Shown one piece after another: positions 20,056 to 31,003 of a stretch of 64,000 nucleotides of DNA. The notes under the pieces were generated by a model. It made no database searches. It had not been told where the DNA came from and saw only the letters and a list, made by a program, of their open reading frames with translations. Origin of the DNA: Stentor roeselii (taxonomy: Eukaryota > Ciliophora > Heterotrichea > Heterotrichida > Stentoridae); contig RSEH01000042.1 in NCBI GenBank assembly GCA_006503475.1, positions 1 through 64,000 on the forward strand. Direction: 5' to 3'. The first letter of the stretch is position 1. Every line of letters starts with the position of its first letter. The translations under genes and the position numbers were made by a program.

Positions 20056-20579
20056 AGTCTTCATAAACTGAATTAAACTGTTCACGGTTTTTAACAAGAT
20101 TTGAATATTATGTATTATTTTATAAAAAATCTGATAAGTTTATATACAATTTTTTCTTTCAATTTTCAGGTCTCAAAATATTTCATTAAGCTCAGATATT
20201 TCTTTGAGTTATTGAGATTCTATCATTTTAAAGAGTATTTCAGTTTAAGGACCTGCAAAGAGAGACTTAAAAGTGTCTTCAATTCTATCGGATGCCATTT
20301 ATATAGTCACCAGAATGGCATCAAAATCTAAATTTACCAAAAACTAGCTGATTTTCTTAAAGTGTAAATGATTGTTTATCAATTTCTTAAACCTAACTGT
20401 ATTTTATACCCTACAATACAAGAAATATTCTTTATGAGTATTTTCATTCCTAGTATAATTTATAAATATATTCCTATATTATGCAATCAAAACAGTTTGA
20501 TTCATTTAGAATCTCCTGGAAATACTAGGTTAACTAAATCTTGAAAATTTACAAAGGTTTTGAAGATCTAATAATCAGA
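20056..20579. repeat. Diverged dispersed repeat, copy A
   Basis: About 520 bases that align in order with copy B just downstream. Shared blocks are CTTCATAAAC at the left end, CTCAAATATTTC-like and GATATTTCTTTGAGT in the middle, GGATGCCATTTATATA, ATAATTTATAAAT, AATCTCCTGGAAATAC, and TTTTGAAGAT...TAATAATCAG at the right end. It carries a perfect 9-bp inverted repeat, GATGCCATT at 20291-20299 and AATGGCATC at 20314-20322. Confidence 0.7.
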
Positions 20580-20606
20580 TGTATAAGCATCTAATAGATT
20601 CAGTTC

Positions 20607-21089
20607 AGCTCTTCATAAACCCAATCAAATTATAAACGGTTTTTTTTTAAAATTTGAATTTTGTAAGACTTTTTATAAACATCTGGGAATGATTAAAGTT
20701 TATATAGAATTTTTTCGTTTCTATTTTCATGTCTCTAAATATTTCAATTTAAGATATTTCTTTGAGTATTTCAGACTATATTATTTAAGAGAGTTTAGAA
20801 GAATCTTCAATATGTCGGATGCCATTTATATATTCTCTAATGACATCAAAATCTATTTGACCTAAAACTATTTGATTTCATTAAGTAATAGGTATTAATT
20901 TACAACTTAAGTTTTATAATGCAACTAATATTCATTAATGATAATTCTAATTGCTTTAGTATAATTTATAAATTTTATCATAAAATATGAAAGGAAAATA
21001 GTTTGAATCATTTAAAATCTCCTGGAAATACCATTTGACTAAAATATAGAAAATTTAAAAAAATTTTGAAGATATGACTTAATAATCAG
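20607..21089. repeat. Diverged dispersed repeat, copy B
   Basis: About 480 bases, in direct orientation to copy A and 27 bases after it, with the same order of blocks. The inverted repeat is kept with one mismatch: GATGCCATT at 20818-20826 and AATGACATC at 20839-20847. Confidence 0.7.
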
Positions 21090-21754
21090 GTAAGGTTATT
21101 GATATTCACAATTATTCATTTTGATTCATTGGCTTCATTGTTCTAAACGAAAAAGTGTTACTTTTTTATAAGTCTGTTGAAATAAAAATTATTTTTCCGT
21201 ATTTCTTTAAATCTTTATCATTTAAACTCAGGCATATCGATAGAGTCTGATTCATATATTTTTATTATTTCACTCACAACTCAGAATATGACCTATTTCA
21301 TAACAAAAATCGTATTTTTATGTTCCTTAAAGAAAATGAAATAAATATTTTATAAATTTCAGAATAAAACTTTCATAGAGAAAAACTTTCTCAATTTATG
21401 GATTTATAAAATTTATTAAATTATAGATTAGAGAATGTTTTCATATGGGATTTGGTTGCGAGAGCTTTTATTGATTTGTTTGAAATAAACATTTGAGGCT
21501 TTTCTAATGCTTCTATAGCCCTTCACCAATGGTCTTGATCGATTATCAGTTGAGTTTCTTCAATATACTCGAAACTCTAGGAAATATTCAAGGTCTTCTA
21601 AATCAACTTCCTTTATATGTATTGCAAGTAAATAGATACATCATACCAAAAAAATTATATATATTCAATTATCATTCAAAATCATAAAAACACAAATAAC
21701 TTCTTCAAGATATAAAATCGCCTAAACCAAACAAAACATCAATTACAAATAAAT

Positions 21755-22315
21755 TCACTTAATTAAATCCAAAATTACAGGAAACACAAAAGCCTGATTT
21801 CGATTAACCCTATTCCTCAAAAACGTGATATTCCTTAAAAACTCATTTTCATCTTTTTCCTTCACCAGTTGTTGTAAATTTTCCAACTTTTTCCAAAGTT
21901 CATCCCTAAAGTTATTACAAGTAAGTTCACAACTCTTATAAGAATTATCCGGAACAATAAACTTTTCAGTTGAGACATCAGATCGATTATTGAAAGTGAC
22001 AAAGTTCCCTTTATTAATTTCTTCATAAACCTCGATGGATTTTTCAGTGACAAGAATTCGATCATGATTTCCAAGTTCATCATAAACATCTCTAAAGATC
22101 TGGTTGAAATAATAAGTAGGCGCTTTTTCCACGTGTTTTCCCTGAAGAGGAGCCAGTTTACAGGTATCAGATACAGTTCGTCGATGACCCTTCCTTGGTT
22201 TCAACCGAGGACTGGGGTTGGCGTAGGTCTGGACTGAGTTGTTTTCAGTCTTTCTGGTGACTGATCTGTTGAGAGTTCTCTTTGATCTAGATAAAGATCG
22301 TTTTGAATTCCTCAT
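21755..22315 (-). CDS. Hypothetical protein, basic N-terminus, 186 aa
   Basis: Not recognised. The N-terminus is very Arg/Ser/Lys-rich (RNSKRSLSRSKRTLNRSVTR) and likely disordered or nucleic-acid/microtubule-binding. Residues about 75-180 are mixed and look folded (YYFNQIFRDVYDELGNHDRI and ELWKKLENLQQLVKEKDENEF). It diverges from the ATPase-cyclase gene with 95 bases between starts. The stop is TAA. Confidence 0.55.
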   Translation of the reverse strand: MRNSKRSLSRSKRTLNRSVTRKTENNSVQTYANPSPRLKPRKGHRRTVSDTCKLAPLQGKHVEKAPTYYFNQIFRDVYDELGNHDRILVTEKSIEVYEEINKGNFVTFNNRSDVSTEKFIVPDNSYKSCELTCNNFRDELWKKLENLQQLVKEKDENEFLRNITFLRNRVNRNQAFVFPVILDLIK

Positions 22316-22410
22316 GAATATTTATCGATATTTAATCTTATTTCAATGCAATCCTTCTCTATCTAATCTTTATTCAACTTATCTGTACTCAGCGAAAGGA
22401 AAATATAAAA

Positions 22411-25400
22411 ATGAATAATCAAGACCAAAAACCATTGCGTTATATCGAATTACAAGGAATCAGAGCAAACCTGACCTCTCCATACCCTTCCAACAAAATA
22501 ACTACCTCTTTCTACACAAAATACAATTTTCTTCCAAAAGTGCTTTTTAAGAATTTCATGAAATTTCCGAAACTCTGGTTTCTGTTGATCACTTTGCTTG
22601 AAGTTGTAGACTTGTTAGACACGACATACAAGTATGGAACATTGATTCCTTTGGTAGTTTTAACAGGGATTTTTATGATAAGAGAAGGAATAAGTGACTA
22701 TTATCGACATTCTCACGATGATCTTATAAATTTTCATGAATATTCCGTGTGGGATGGAAGTCAGCGCATTTTAAAGAAATGTTCAGATCTTTTAGTGGGT
22801 GACATCGTGGCTCTTTTTGGGGAAGACGAAGTTCCAGCTGACATAATGCTTCTATCCGTTGGCAACGAAGAGCATCAATGCTACGTCGACGCTTCTGAGG
22901 TCTTCGGCGAAGGAGGTTTAAAAATAAAGTCTCCTACAAAAGAGACTCAAGCGATTTTAGACTCTTTGAATTTCGAGCAAGTTTTGAATTCTTTGAATTT
23001 GATTGATAATGATTTACATATCATTGCCCCGAATAAGGCTTTTAAAGACTTTTCTGGAAAGTTTCGACTTGTGACGGCCCCGACGTCGACTGAGGTGACG
23101 ATGAAGAACTTGATATTGAGAGGAATGAAAGTGGTGCATACTCCTTGGGTCATTGGGGTAGTTGTTTACACTGGATTTGAAACGAAGATCTGGATAAACC
23201 ACAGCACTTCGAATAAAGAACCGAAACTCAATGAAATCATGGAAAATTGGCTGAAATGGGGAGTTTTGCTTGTTTTAGTCATCAGTGCTGTTAACACCTC
23301 TATTTTTTCTACCTTGGGACTCCCTGGGTACCAGTGGTATGAGGTCCTTTTAGCGAATATCTTGATGTACAACCATATAATCCCCACTTCTTTGTTATTA
23401 TCTGTTGAGTTTGTAAGACTTTTTTTAAATTTTCTCATCAGAAGACAAGCTCCTAATGTTTTTTTAAACGCGCCTAACCTTTGCTCGAACCTTGGAATGG
23501 TCGAGTACATCGTGACTGATAAAACTGGAACACTCACTGATAATGTACTTCGGGTGGCTTTGATAGTGATTGAAAACCGGGTTTATATCGATAAAGATGA
23601 AGAAGAGGCAGTTTCAGACCAAAATGAATTTCAAGATGATTCACAAATTCAGTCAGATTCTAACTTAAACCTCGCTTTTAACCTTCTACAAGACTACCCT
23701 GGACAGATCTTTACTTTTAAAAACCTCGGCGAAGAGCTGGTAAAAGAAGAAACTGATCAATTACGACATCATTTTTTTTACTGTCTTTCTTTATGTAACT
23801 TAGCCATTCCTGAAGATGGAGACTTTCTTTCTATTTCTCTTGATGATAAGGTACTTGCTTACTGTGCAAGTACTTTTGGATTCAGGGCAGAGTCTCGTGA
23901 TGAAAATGAATGTGACATGAAGGTCTTTGAACGAGATGAAAACTTTTACGTCATCGGGACTCAGGCCTTTGCCTCAGAAAGTAAAAGGTCAAGAATCGTG
24001 GTAAAGAAAAAAGGCTCTAATGAGGTCTTTATGTATATCAAAGGCAGAAAAGCTACTGTTTCAAGAGTTTTTAAGGACTTTAAGGAAAACCCTGAGATTG
24101 AAAAGTGCCTCATGAACTTCAGGTGTCTTTACCTAGGGTATAAAAAAATGACTAAACATGAAGTTGAAGATTTCATGTTTGAATACTCAAATGCTCGAAT
24201 GTCTCTTGTGAATAAAGAAGGTAGAGTTGAATCTGTTTTCGAAAAATACGAAAAAAATGCTAAATTTTTAGGAATTATCGGAATTGACGATGGAATCTCT
24301 GAACAGACCAAGACTGCAATAAGGTCTTTAAAAGGAGCAGGAATAAAATTCTGGGTGTTAAGTGGCGATTCAGCAGACTCAACTTTAACCTCTTCTTTAT
24401 CCTCAGGGATTCTCGACCCTTCTCACAAGGTGTTAAAAATTTCAGACTTTAAATCAGAATTAGACTGTTTGAACTTTCTGGAGTCTTATTTAAAAAAGCA
24501 TGTCTTTCCCGGATTTCTGACATCTGAAATTGAGCTCGGCGACCTCGCCGAGCACCCTGAAAATGAACAAAGCATAAAAAGCAACTTAAGTGAAAAAGAC
24601 CTTGAAAGTCCTCTAGCCGAGGTGGAACACATTAGAAAGACTTCTCAAAAGCGAATGTCTTACGTTCCATCAAAACTCCGAAGGTCTTCAGTGCACCCTG
24701 CAATATCCCAGCTGAGTCTTTACAAGCACTTGACAGAGCTTCAAGGTGAATACAACCCGAAGTCCTTGAAATTCGTGTTAAGCATCGATTCAAAAGGTTT
24801 CGAGCTTTGCCTGGAGACTCACATTCACTTGAAGTACTTTATTTTTCTTTTATTCACGGCGAAAGCCGTGATTTTTCACTCGTTGTTACCAGACCAAAAA
24901 GCAAAAATCATCAATTTGATGACTTGCAACTTTCGCTTCCGGCCAATGATCATGACTGTCGGCGACACCTTAAGCGACGCGGGGATGATTCAACAAGCTC
25001 ATGTAGGAGTTGCCTTGCAAGGAAGCAGTTCAAGCAACAGCGCTGATGTAGTGATTGAGAAGTTCAGTGACTTGGCAAGTCTTATCTTGATTCATGGTCA
25101 CCGTCAATATATTCAGATTTCAAAAATGGTGCTTCTTTCATTTTACGCTACAAGTTTAATTGAATTTCTGTTTTCTTTTTTCAATATGGTCTCAGGGTGG
25201 ACTGGCAGCCTGCCCATGAGCAAGGCGCCGTTGATGGCGTATGAACTGGTGGCGAGTATTATTCCTTTAGTCACCCTCTGCTTGTTTGACGAGGACAGTT
25301 CTTCTACCCGGTTGACTCCTCAGGCGTACAAGGCAGGAATATTTAACTCGGTGTTGACTGTGAAAAATCTTGTCTTTTACGTGATGACTGCATTAGTTCA

Positions 25401-28400
25401 AAGTATTTTTATTTTTGTGACTTGCAGGGTGTTCTTTCAAGGAGTCTCAGAAAATGGAAAATCTGGAGAATTGACTTTAATGGACTTTTCATTAAGTGTC
25501 GTCACTTATAACACCTTGATGGTCTGCTTTTTAGTAGAGGCTTATTCTTTAACAGTCAAGTTACTTGCTTGGTACTTGTTGTCTTTGTTGATTGGAGTGC
25601 TTATCGTCGTTCCTCTCTCTTACACCCAGTCTGAACTGCAGGGGATGATTCAAACTGCTGCTGAATACGACCTGCTCTGGGCTTTTATCCTTATCAACTT
25701 ACTCTTTGCATTCACTTCAATGTACCTGCTTAAAACTTGCAGGTATCTCGTCTTTCCAGGAATTCTTGAACTGGCAAAGTCAGACTCTCCTAATAGTAGT
25801 TTACAAAATCAGACTAGAATTCGACAGTATTCGAAAAAATTAAATCAGGTCTTTAGAAATTCTTCTGAATTTAATAAGAAAAAAGACTATGAACCTAGCA
25901 AGTTAAATTCGAAGTTCTTGTTTTTTTCTTCGAAATTCTTGGAAAATCAGTATCAACAAGATAAACTTGCGGAAAATTTAGGAAGTGCTCAGATGTCTTT
26001 GGTTGTTGTTGGAACTGCTGTGGGGGGGTATAGCTTGTTGCAGATTTTTACACATTTGGACGATGTTCCTGGAGTTGCTTTTCAGGTTGTGATGAGTGCT
26101 GCGTTTCTGGCAGTTACGGGGTTGATGAGGGTTAGAAGTGTTTTGAGGTACTCTCGTGTTTATGTTACGGTTTATTATGTTACTTTGCAGATGTTTTTCT
26201 TGGTATCGCAGGTTAGGTTCAAGATGTACTCTCTACCAGTCCTATTATTCGGTCCATACTTTATCCTTCTAGGTTTCAACTACCACTGGTTCACTTTAAC
26301 AGTAACAGTCTTTCTCGGAACGATACCAGCATTGATAAACTTTATCTCCCATTCAAAAGAAACATCCCCTCAAATACTTTACGACTCCATCGCCTACACC
26401 TTCATCTACCTGACACTCTGTTCATTATCCTCAATAATAACCTACCACATCGACAAGTCCAAACGTCTCGAATTCCTTTTAATCCAAAAAGTCATGATCG
26501 AGATCCAAAAGACCAAAGGAGTCCTCAACTTCCTCTTACCCGCCTTCGTCCGTAAGCGAGTAAAAGAAGGCGTCCGATTCATATCCGAGAACCAAGGCGT
26601 TGTAAGCATAATCTTCTGCGACATCGAAAACTACGAAACCCTTTTAAAAGAATACAGTCAAAAAGAACTAACTATTTTCATCGACGAGTTATTTTCACGC
26701 ATCGACCACATCTGTCACTTATCAGGTTGCACTAAAATCGAAACTGTTGGAAAAACTTACATGGCCTGTGCAGGTTTAAAAGAAAGTGAATTAGAACTTG
26801 ATGTTTATTACAGCTCGATACCTGCTTCAAGAAGATGTGTCGAGATGGCTGCCGCTATTTTAAGACTTGCTGAATCAGTTCACTTGAAAAGTGGAGAAAG
26901 TATTCGGTTTAAACTAGGAATTCACTCTGGAGAAGTCACTGCAGGAGTTGTCGGGTATCATAAACCTCAATTTTCACTTGTTGGGGACACTGTCAACACT
27001 GCTAGTCGCATGGCTTCTCTTTGTCCTGAAAGCAACGTCGTGCAAATTTCTCAAGCGGCTTATGATACCATTGGCGAAACCTCTGGATTTACTTTCACTC
27101 GAAGTCAGATTCAAGCAAAAGGAAAAGGCTTGTTAGCAACTTTTTTAGTTTCTCTTCCAGTCTCAGCTGAACCGCCTTCTTCAAGTTCAAAGCTCGGGCT
27201 GAATAACTCTCTGTCATTATCTGAACTTTTCACATTCAAATCAGTCAACCGCAGCAGAAAACAAACACGTCGAACGACTTTGTATAATTTTTCAAATCAA
27301 CACGCGGACCACGACCAGCGACGGTCAAGTCTTATCGAGTTGCTGAATGAAGACATCTCACCAGATGACGGCTTTATTCGCAGAGAAACGGAAATAATTG
27401 AACAGGCCAAATGGTTCACTTTTTCTTGCTCTGAAAGTTTGAAGGAGAAAAAGTTTAGACTTGAAATCAGTGAAACTAATTTTCCAGTTATTTTGTGGTC
27501 GGGTGTTCTGAGAATTGCTTGTAATGGACTTTTGTTGGTTTTAATGGTTGTGGAAATTTCAGTTGAAAAGGATTTTAAGGATTTTTATGAAATTGTTAGA
27601 CTTGTCGTTGAAATTATTGCGGAAGGCTGGATTTTGATGAAGTTGAGGAAAAAGTTTAATGAGTTTAGCTTTGTTTGGACTATTGGATTGGTTTATATGA
27701 TAGGAGCTGTGAGTAAGATTGGGATTAGTTGGAAGTCGCCTGATTTGATCTTTGCTGATTTTATTGTTCATTCTTTGCAAGTCGCTCACTGCAGTCAATT
27801 GTATTTCAAGCACTTTATTTGGATCGTTTTAGGACTTTTTTGTTCTTTTATTGTTTTTATGTCTGTCACTCGGATTAGTGGCTTTGCTGAGATGATTTAC
27901 GGCCTTTTCGTATGTTTACTTATTTTGACTTACAGTGTTTATTTAAGGGAAAAAACTCTTCGATTTTACTCGAATATCACGAAAGCTGCGAATAAAGAGT
28001 TGAAGAGGATTAACGAGTTGTTAACTGAAATGATGCCGAAACATGTCTTTGAGACTTTAAGAGAGCAAAACACTGTAACTGAAAAAATCAGCAATGCAAC
28101 GATTTTATATGCGGATATCGTCGGATTCACTCAGTGGTCCTCTTCTAAGACCCCTGGAGAGGTCGTCAACATGCTAAGTGACCTTTTCACTCAGTTTGAC
28201 ATGAAATGCAAAGAACACCAGGTTTATAAAGTTCATACTATCGGAGACTGTTACGTCGCTATGGGTTATTTGCAGTCACATAACAGGAACTATCAGGAAG
28301 AATGTAAAAATCTCATCTTTTTCGCTTTAGATCTCGTGAAAATCATTCAAGAAGTCAACTTGGAAAGAGGAATTGAACTGAATATGAGAATTGGTGTTCA

Positions 28401-28644
28401 TACTGGTGATATCATTGGAGGGATCACTGGAACTAGCATTGTGAGATATGATATTTATGGAATCGACGTCTTAATTGCAAATAAAATGGAAAGCTCGGGA
28501 ATACCTGGAAAAGTTAAAATCAGTCAAAAAACTTTTGAACTACTTGAATATCGATTTCCTGGAATGTTTTTGTTTGAAGAGGATAAAATCGTTGAAGTTG
28601 CTGGGAAACAGATCAGGACTTATTTTGTTAATTTGAATAATTAG
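22411..28644 (+). CDS. P4-ATPase/guanylyl cyclase fusion, 2077 aa
   Basis: Membrane guanylyl cyclase of the alveolate type: a P4-ATPase-like unit followed by two six-helix-type membrane sets and cyclase domains. The ATPase part shows DKTGTLTDN with the phosphorylatable Asp near residue 370 and a hinge GDTLSDAGMI near 850. The actuator motif is weakened (FGEGG where flippases have DGETN), so lipid transport is doubtful. The first cyclase domain (~1395-1600) has KIETVGKTYM and FSLVGDTVNTASRM. The Glu (~1445) and Ser (~1520) at base-selecting positions favour GTP, and Asn/Arg are kept, but the second metal Asp is Lys. The second domain (~1890-2070) keeps both metal Asp (YADIVGF, HTIGDCYV). This is the complementary, order-inverted pair known from Paramecium, Tetrahymena and Plasmodium. 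There is no intron over 6.2 kb. Confidence 0.9.
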   Translation: MNNQDQKPLRYIELQGIRANLTSPYPSNKITTSFYTKYNFLPKVLFKNFMKFPKLWFLLITLLEVVDLLDTTYKYGTLIPLVVLTGIFMIREGISDYYRHSHDDLINFHEYSVWDGSQRILKKCSDLLVGDIVALFGEDEVPADIMLLSVGNEEHQCYVDASEVFGEGGLKIKSPTKETQAILDSLNFEQVLNSLNLIDNDLHIIAPNKAFKDFSGKFRLVTAPTSTEVTMKNLILRGMKVVHTPWVIGVVVYTGFETKIWINHSTSNKEPKLNEIMENWLKWGVLLVLVISAVNTSIFSTLGLPGYQWYEVLLANILMYNHIIPTSLLLSVEFVRLFLNFLIRRQAPNVFLNAPNLCSNLGMVEYIVTDKTGTLTDNVLRVALIVIENRVYIDKDEEEAVSDQNEFQDDSQIQSDSNLNLAFNLLQDYPGQIFTFKNLGEELVKEETDQLRHHFFYCLSLCNLAIPEDGDFLSISLDDKVLAYCASTFGFRAESRDENECDMKVFERDENFYVIGTQAFASESKRSRIVVKKKGSNEVFMYIKGRKATVSRVFKDFKENPEIEKCLMNFRCLYLGYKKMTKHEVEDFMFEYSNARMSLVNKEGRVESVFEKYEKNAKFLGIIGIDDGISEQTKTAIRSLKGAGIKFWVLSGDSADSTLTSSLSSGILDPSHKVLKISDFKSELDCLNFLESYLKKHVFPGFLTSEIELGDLAEHPENEQSIKSNLSEKDLESPLAEVEHIRKTSQKRMSYVPSKLRRSSVHPAISQLSLYKHLTELQGEYNPKSLKFVLSIDSKGFELCLETHIHLKYFIFLLFTAKAVIFHSLLPDQKAKIINLMTCNFRFRPMIMTVGDTLSDAGMIQQAHVGVALQGSSSSNSADVVIEKFSDLASLILIHGHRQYIQISKMVLLSFYATSLIEFLFSFFNMVSGWTGSLPMSKAPLMAYELVASIIPLVTLCLFDEDSSSTRLTPQAYKAGIFNSVLTVKNLVFYVMTALVQSIFIFVTCRVFFQGVSENGKSGELTLMDFSLSVVTYNTLMVCFLVEAYSLTVKLLAWYLLSLLIGVLIVVPLSYTQSELQGMIQTAAEYDLLWAFILINLLFAFTSMYLLKTCRYLVFPGILELAKSDSPNSSLQNQTRIRQYSKKLNQVFRNSSEFNKKKDYEPSKLNSKFLFFSSKFLENQYQQDKLAENLGSAQMSLVVVGTAVGGYSLLQIFTHLDDVPGVAFQVVMSAAFLAVTGLMRVRSVLRYSRVYVTVYYVTLQMFFLVSQVRFKMYSLPVLLFGPYFILLGFNYHWFTLTVTVFLGTIPALINFISHSKETSPQILYDSIAYTFIYLTLCSLSSIITYHIDKSKRLEFLLIQKVMIEIQKTKGVLNFLLPAFVRKRVKEGVRFISENQGVVSIIFCDIENYETLLKEYSQKELTIFIDELFSRIDHICHLSGCTKIETVGKTYMACAGLKESELELDVYYSSIPASRRCVEMAAAILRLAESVHLKSGESIRFKLGIHSGEVTAGVVGYHKPQFSLVGDTVNTASRMASLCPESNVVQISQAAYDTIGETSGFTFTRSQIQAKGKGLLATFLVSLPVSAEPPSSSSKLGLNNSLSLSELFTFKSVNRSRKQTRRTTLYNFSNQHADHDQRRSSLIELLNEDISPDDGFIRRETEIIEQAKWFTFSCSESLKEKKFRLEISETNFPVILWSGVLRIACNGLLLVLMVVEISVEKDFKDFYEIVRLVVEIIAEGWILMKLRKKFNEFSFVWTIGLVYMIGAVSKIGISWKSPDLIFADFIVHSLQVAHCSQLYFKHFIWIVLGLFCSFIVFMSVTRISGFAEMIYGLFVCLLILTYSVYLREKTLRFYSNITKAANKELKRINELLTEMMPKHVFETLREQNTVTEKISNATILYADIVGFTQWSSSKTPGEVVNMLSDLFTQFDMKCKEHQVYKVHTIGDCYVAMGYLQSHNRNYQEECKNLIFFALDLVKIIQEVNLERGIELNMRIGVHTGDIIGGITGTSIVRYDIYGIDVLIANKMESSGIPGKVKISQKTFELLEYRFPGMFLFEEDKIVEVAGKQIRTYFVNLNN

Positions 28645-28659
28645 GTGTTTTTAGATTAA

Positions 28660-30933
28660 CTAATGGTAAGTCTTTAGTGATGGCGATACTGCTACTGTTT
28701 GGGAATTGTTTGGGTGGTTAACGTCAGGGATTTCATAGTTTACTGAATATGGAGTAGCGTCAACTCGAGGTTTTCTGCATTTTCCTAGAACGTAAAAAAT
28801 AAGATAGTAAATCTCTCCGATAAATGGAATCAGAATCAAGATCAAAGCAGCTCCATAAAGAAATCCTAGAACTCTATCAGCTCCATTAGCGAAAAATCTG
28901 AATATTCTTTACCTTTCAAATAAAAATCCAAATATTGAATTAGACAAAACATATGCAATCAAATAAAAGAACTTTTTATACTTGAAAGCTTCATGTTTGC
29001 TGTTGTAATCGTTTCCTCGAGTTCCCCAGGATACATCATCTGTCTTACAAATAGCGTAAATTTGTAGAATGTTGACGTAGGTAGGGATGTAATAAGCATA
29101 TGGCAGAGCACAGAGAGCATATTTACAGATTGAACTAGGATCATATAGCATCAGACTTAAAATCAAAGTACAAGGAACAATAATAATGACTATTAAATAA
29201 ACTTCACTTTCAAATCCTACTGCAATTAAAACATAGAGTAAGACAATTAAAATATATAATAGCACTAAAAAGTAAAATAATGCCAAATAGTTGAAAATAA
29301 TAGAACCACATCTATTTCTTTTTACTTTTACTGCCCTATTTTCAACCACCTTATCATTTAAATCACCTGCACCGATTACAAGTGATATGCAAAATAGACA
29401 AAAGGTAAGAATCAAATATATTCCTTCAAATAACGGTAATAAAAAACTCATCTGATCTTCATCTGTAATTATTTTCTAAGTGTTTCTTACTCTAAGAGCC
29501 ATCGCAAAGGCCAAGTAAAACGCCCCTACCGAGCACCATTGAAAACTGACAAGTAATATATAATAGCTTACTTGTAAAATAAGCGCAAGTTTTCTTATAG
29601 GACTATGCTGAGTCAAGCAAATATTCTTCGAGTTACAAGTTTTCCATAATGTTTGATTAAGTGAAAACCAAGCTCCATTGTTCCATCTTCTTCTCTGGTT
29701 AATTAATTGTAAAATCGATTCAGGTCCATCAGTTGTTGCTTTTGAATCCTTGATAAAAGTCAGAAAATGCCCAGATGACCAGCAAGAAGGCTCTGTTTCT
29801 GTATCAAGCTTGCTGATTTTATCTAAAATAACTCGATCTTCTGCTAAATGATAAATATTCGACTGTGTCCAGCCTATAAGATGAGGCTGATCAAAAGGTT
29901 TCAAATATTCTTTAATCACGAAGTAATTTTTCGCCTTTAAAGCACTCCAACGATAAGCGCAAAACGCTCCAGGAAGGACTGGAATAAAACCACAAGAGCT
30001 TTCAAATGTTTTTTGCAAACAATGTGAAAACTTATATTCTAGCCATTGCGCCTTGAGAATAGACTTTTTCTCGAGATTATCCCAGAATGATTCATTTAGA
30101 TCATTAAAATTTAAATCGATTTCTAGTTCTCCACAGCATCCACTGATTTGCTCATCTTCTACCATAGCTTTGATTAAAAAATAAATTCCATCATTTCTTG
30201 GAACTGTTCCAGTATCGAGTAGCTAAATAAAAAGTACTACAATGAATTCCGGCTGAAGTTTCCTTGCACAGAGCATTAAAAGTAGCAGATGTGAATGAAG
30301 TTTTTTCCTATTTTTTAATTTCACTGCAAATACGACTTTTATGATATTTCGAGAAGTTACTGAATTATCTTCAGGATTAGGACTAGCATTGTTTTTATAG
30401 CATCCGAGCTCACCTTGGAAGAAATAAGTGATATCTGGATATGGTGAATCTTTATCTAGATTTATGTCTATTTCCCTTTTTTTCGATCTCAGGGTTTTTA
30501 TGTCTAATAAGCCAAAACTTTCGAATTTCTCAACTAGTTTTTCATCTAGCTGCTCGAAGCCATCAGCTATAATAATAATAAGTGTCTTACTCATGATAAA
30601 ATCGTAGTTGATACTATTGCTATCTATTTCAATTCGATTTCTGAATATTGAGATAAGAGTTTGTTCGAGTTGTTGATAAGTTTCATTGTAAAGAGAAATT
30701 CCGATTATTTTGCTATATTCTCTCTCACAGTCAAAATAGTTGTGTTGGTTATGAGAATTTTCTCTCATCACTTCATCCTCTTTCAAATCATCATTGAAAA
30801 TGTTGTATCTTATAAAACGATTAAGATTAATGTCTCTTATAGTCTCCTGCAATAGTTCGTATTCAAGTAATCCTTCATTTCTATCTCTCTTACAAAGAGT
30901 GTAAGTATTTTCTTGCCCGCTGGCTTGATTCAT
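28660..30933 (-). CDS. Chitin synthase, four exons
   Basis: Processive GT2 membrane enzyme that polymerises UDP-GlcNAc into chitin. Four open segments join through three 15-nt introns to give 742 residues. In order: N-terminal KIIGISLYNET and IIIIADGFEQLDEK; VLLDTGTVPRNDG across intron 1 (family D-x-GT-x-P); AQWLEYKFSH then GFIPVLPGAFCAYRW (family EYK and VLPGAFSAYR); HLAEDRVI (catalytic Asp); LINQRRRWNNGAWF (family QRRRW); then several hydrophobic membrane segments to the end. All catalytic motifs are intact. Without the introns this region shows four short frames. It converges on the ATPase-cyclase gene with 15 bases between stops. Chitin in ciliates is known from some cyst walls and loricae; a role in either is inference. 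Confidence 0.88.
28898..28912 (-). other. 15-nt intron 3 of chitin synthase
   Basis: GTAAAGAATATTCAG on the minus strand, A at position 10. It joins FLFER to FFANGADRVLGF. Confidence 0.85.
29476..29490 (-). other. 15-nt intron 2 of chitin synthase
   Basis: GTAAGAAACACTTAG on the minus strand, A at position 10. It removes a TAG stop and joins MALR to KIITDEDQ. Confidence 0.87.
30223..30237 (-). other. 15-nt intron 1 of chitin synthase
   Basis: GTACTTTTTATTTAG on the minus strand, A at position 10. It restores the conserved VLLDTGTVP motif across the junction. Confidence 0.9.
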
Positions 30934-31003
30934 ATTTATATCTATATTTAATCAAATAAGTTGAATTTGCTTATTGTAAATTTTTTACACTCAACCTAGA
31001 AAT

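Larger units (their letters stand above)
17315..21754. other. 4.4-kb gene-poor AT-rich tract with diverged repeats
   Basis: The longest stretch without a supported gene. The first 200 bases are G/T-rich on the plus strand. About 18.1-18.3 kb holds a broken Lys/Glu-rich frame. About 19.6-21.1 kb contains copies of a diverged repeat family also found at 51.5-52.0 kb. Open frames in it are short, hydrophobic and AT-driven. I see no tRNA or rRNA. It might be an old insertion, a regulatory or structural region, or residual germline-type DNA, none of which I can prove. Confidence 0.6.

Noticed and set aside
20101-20331. 76-residue frame within repeat copy A
   Set aside because: The frame is not kept in copies B and C, so it is an accident of the repeat.
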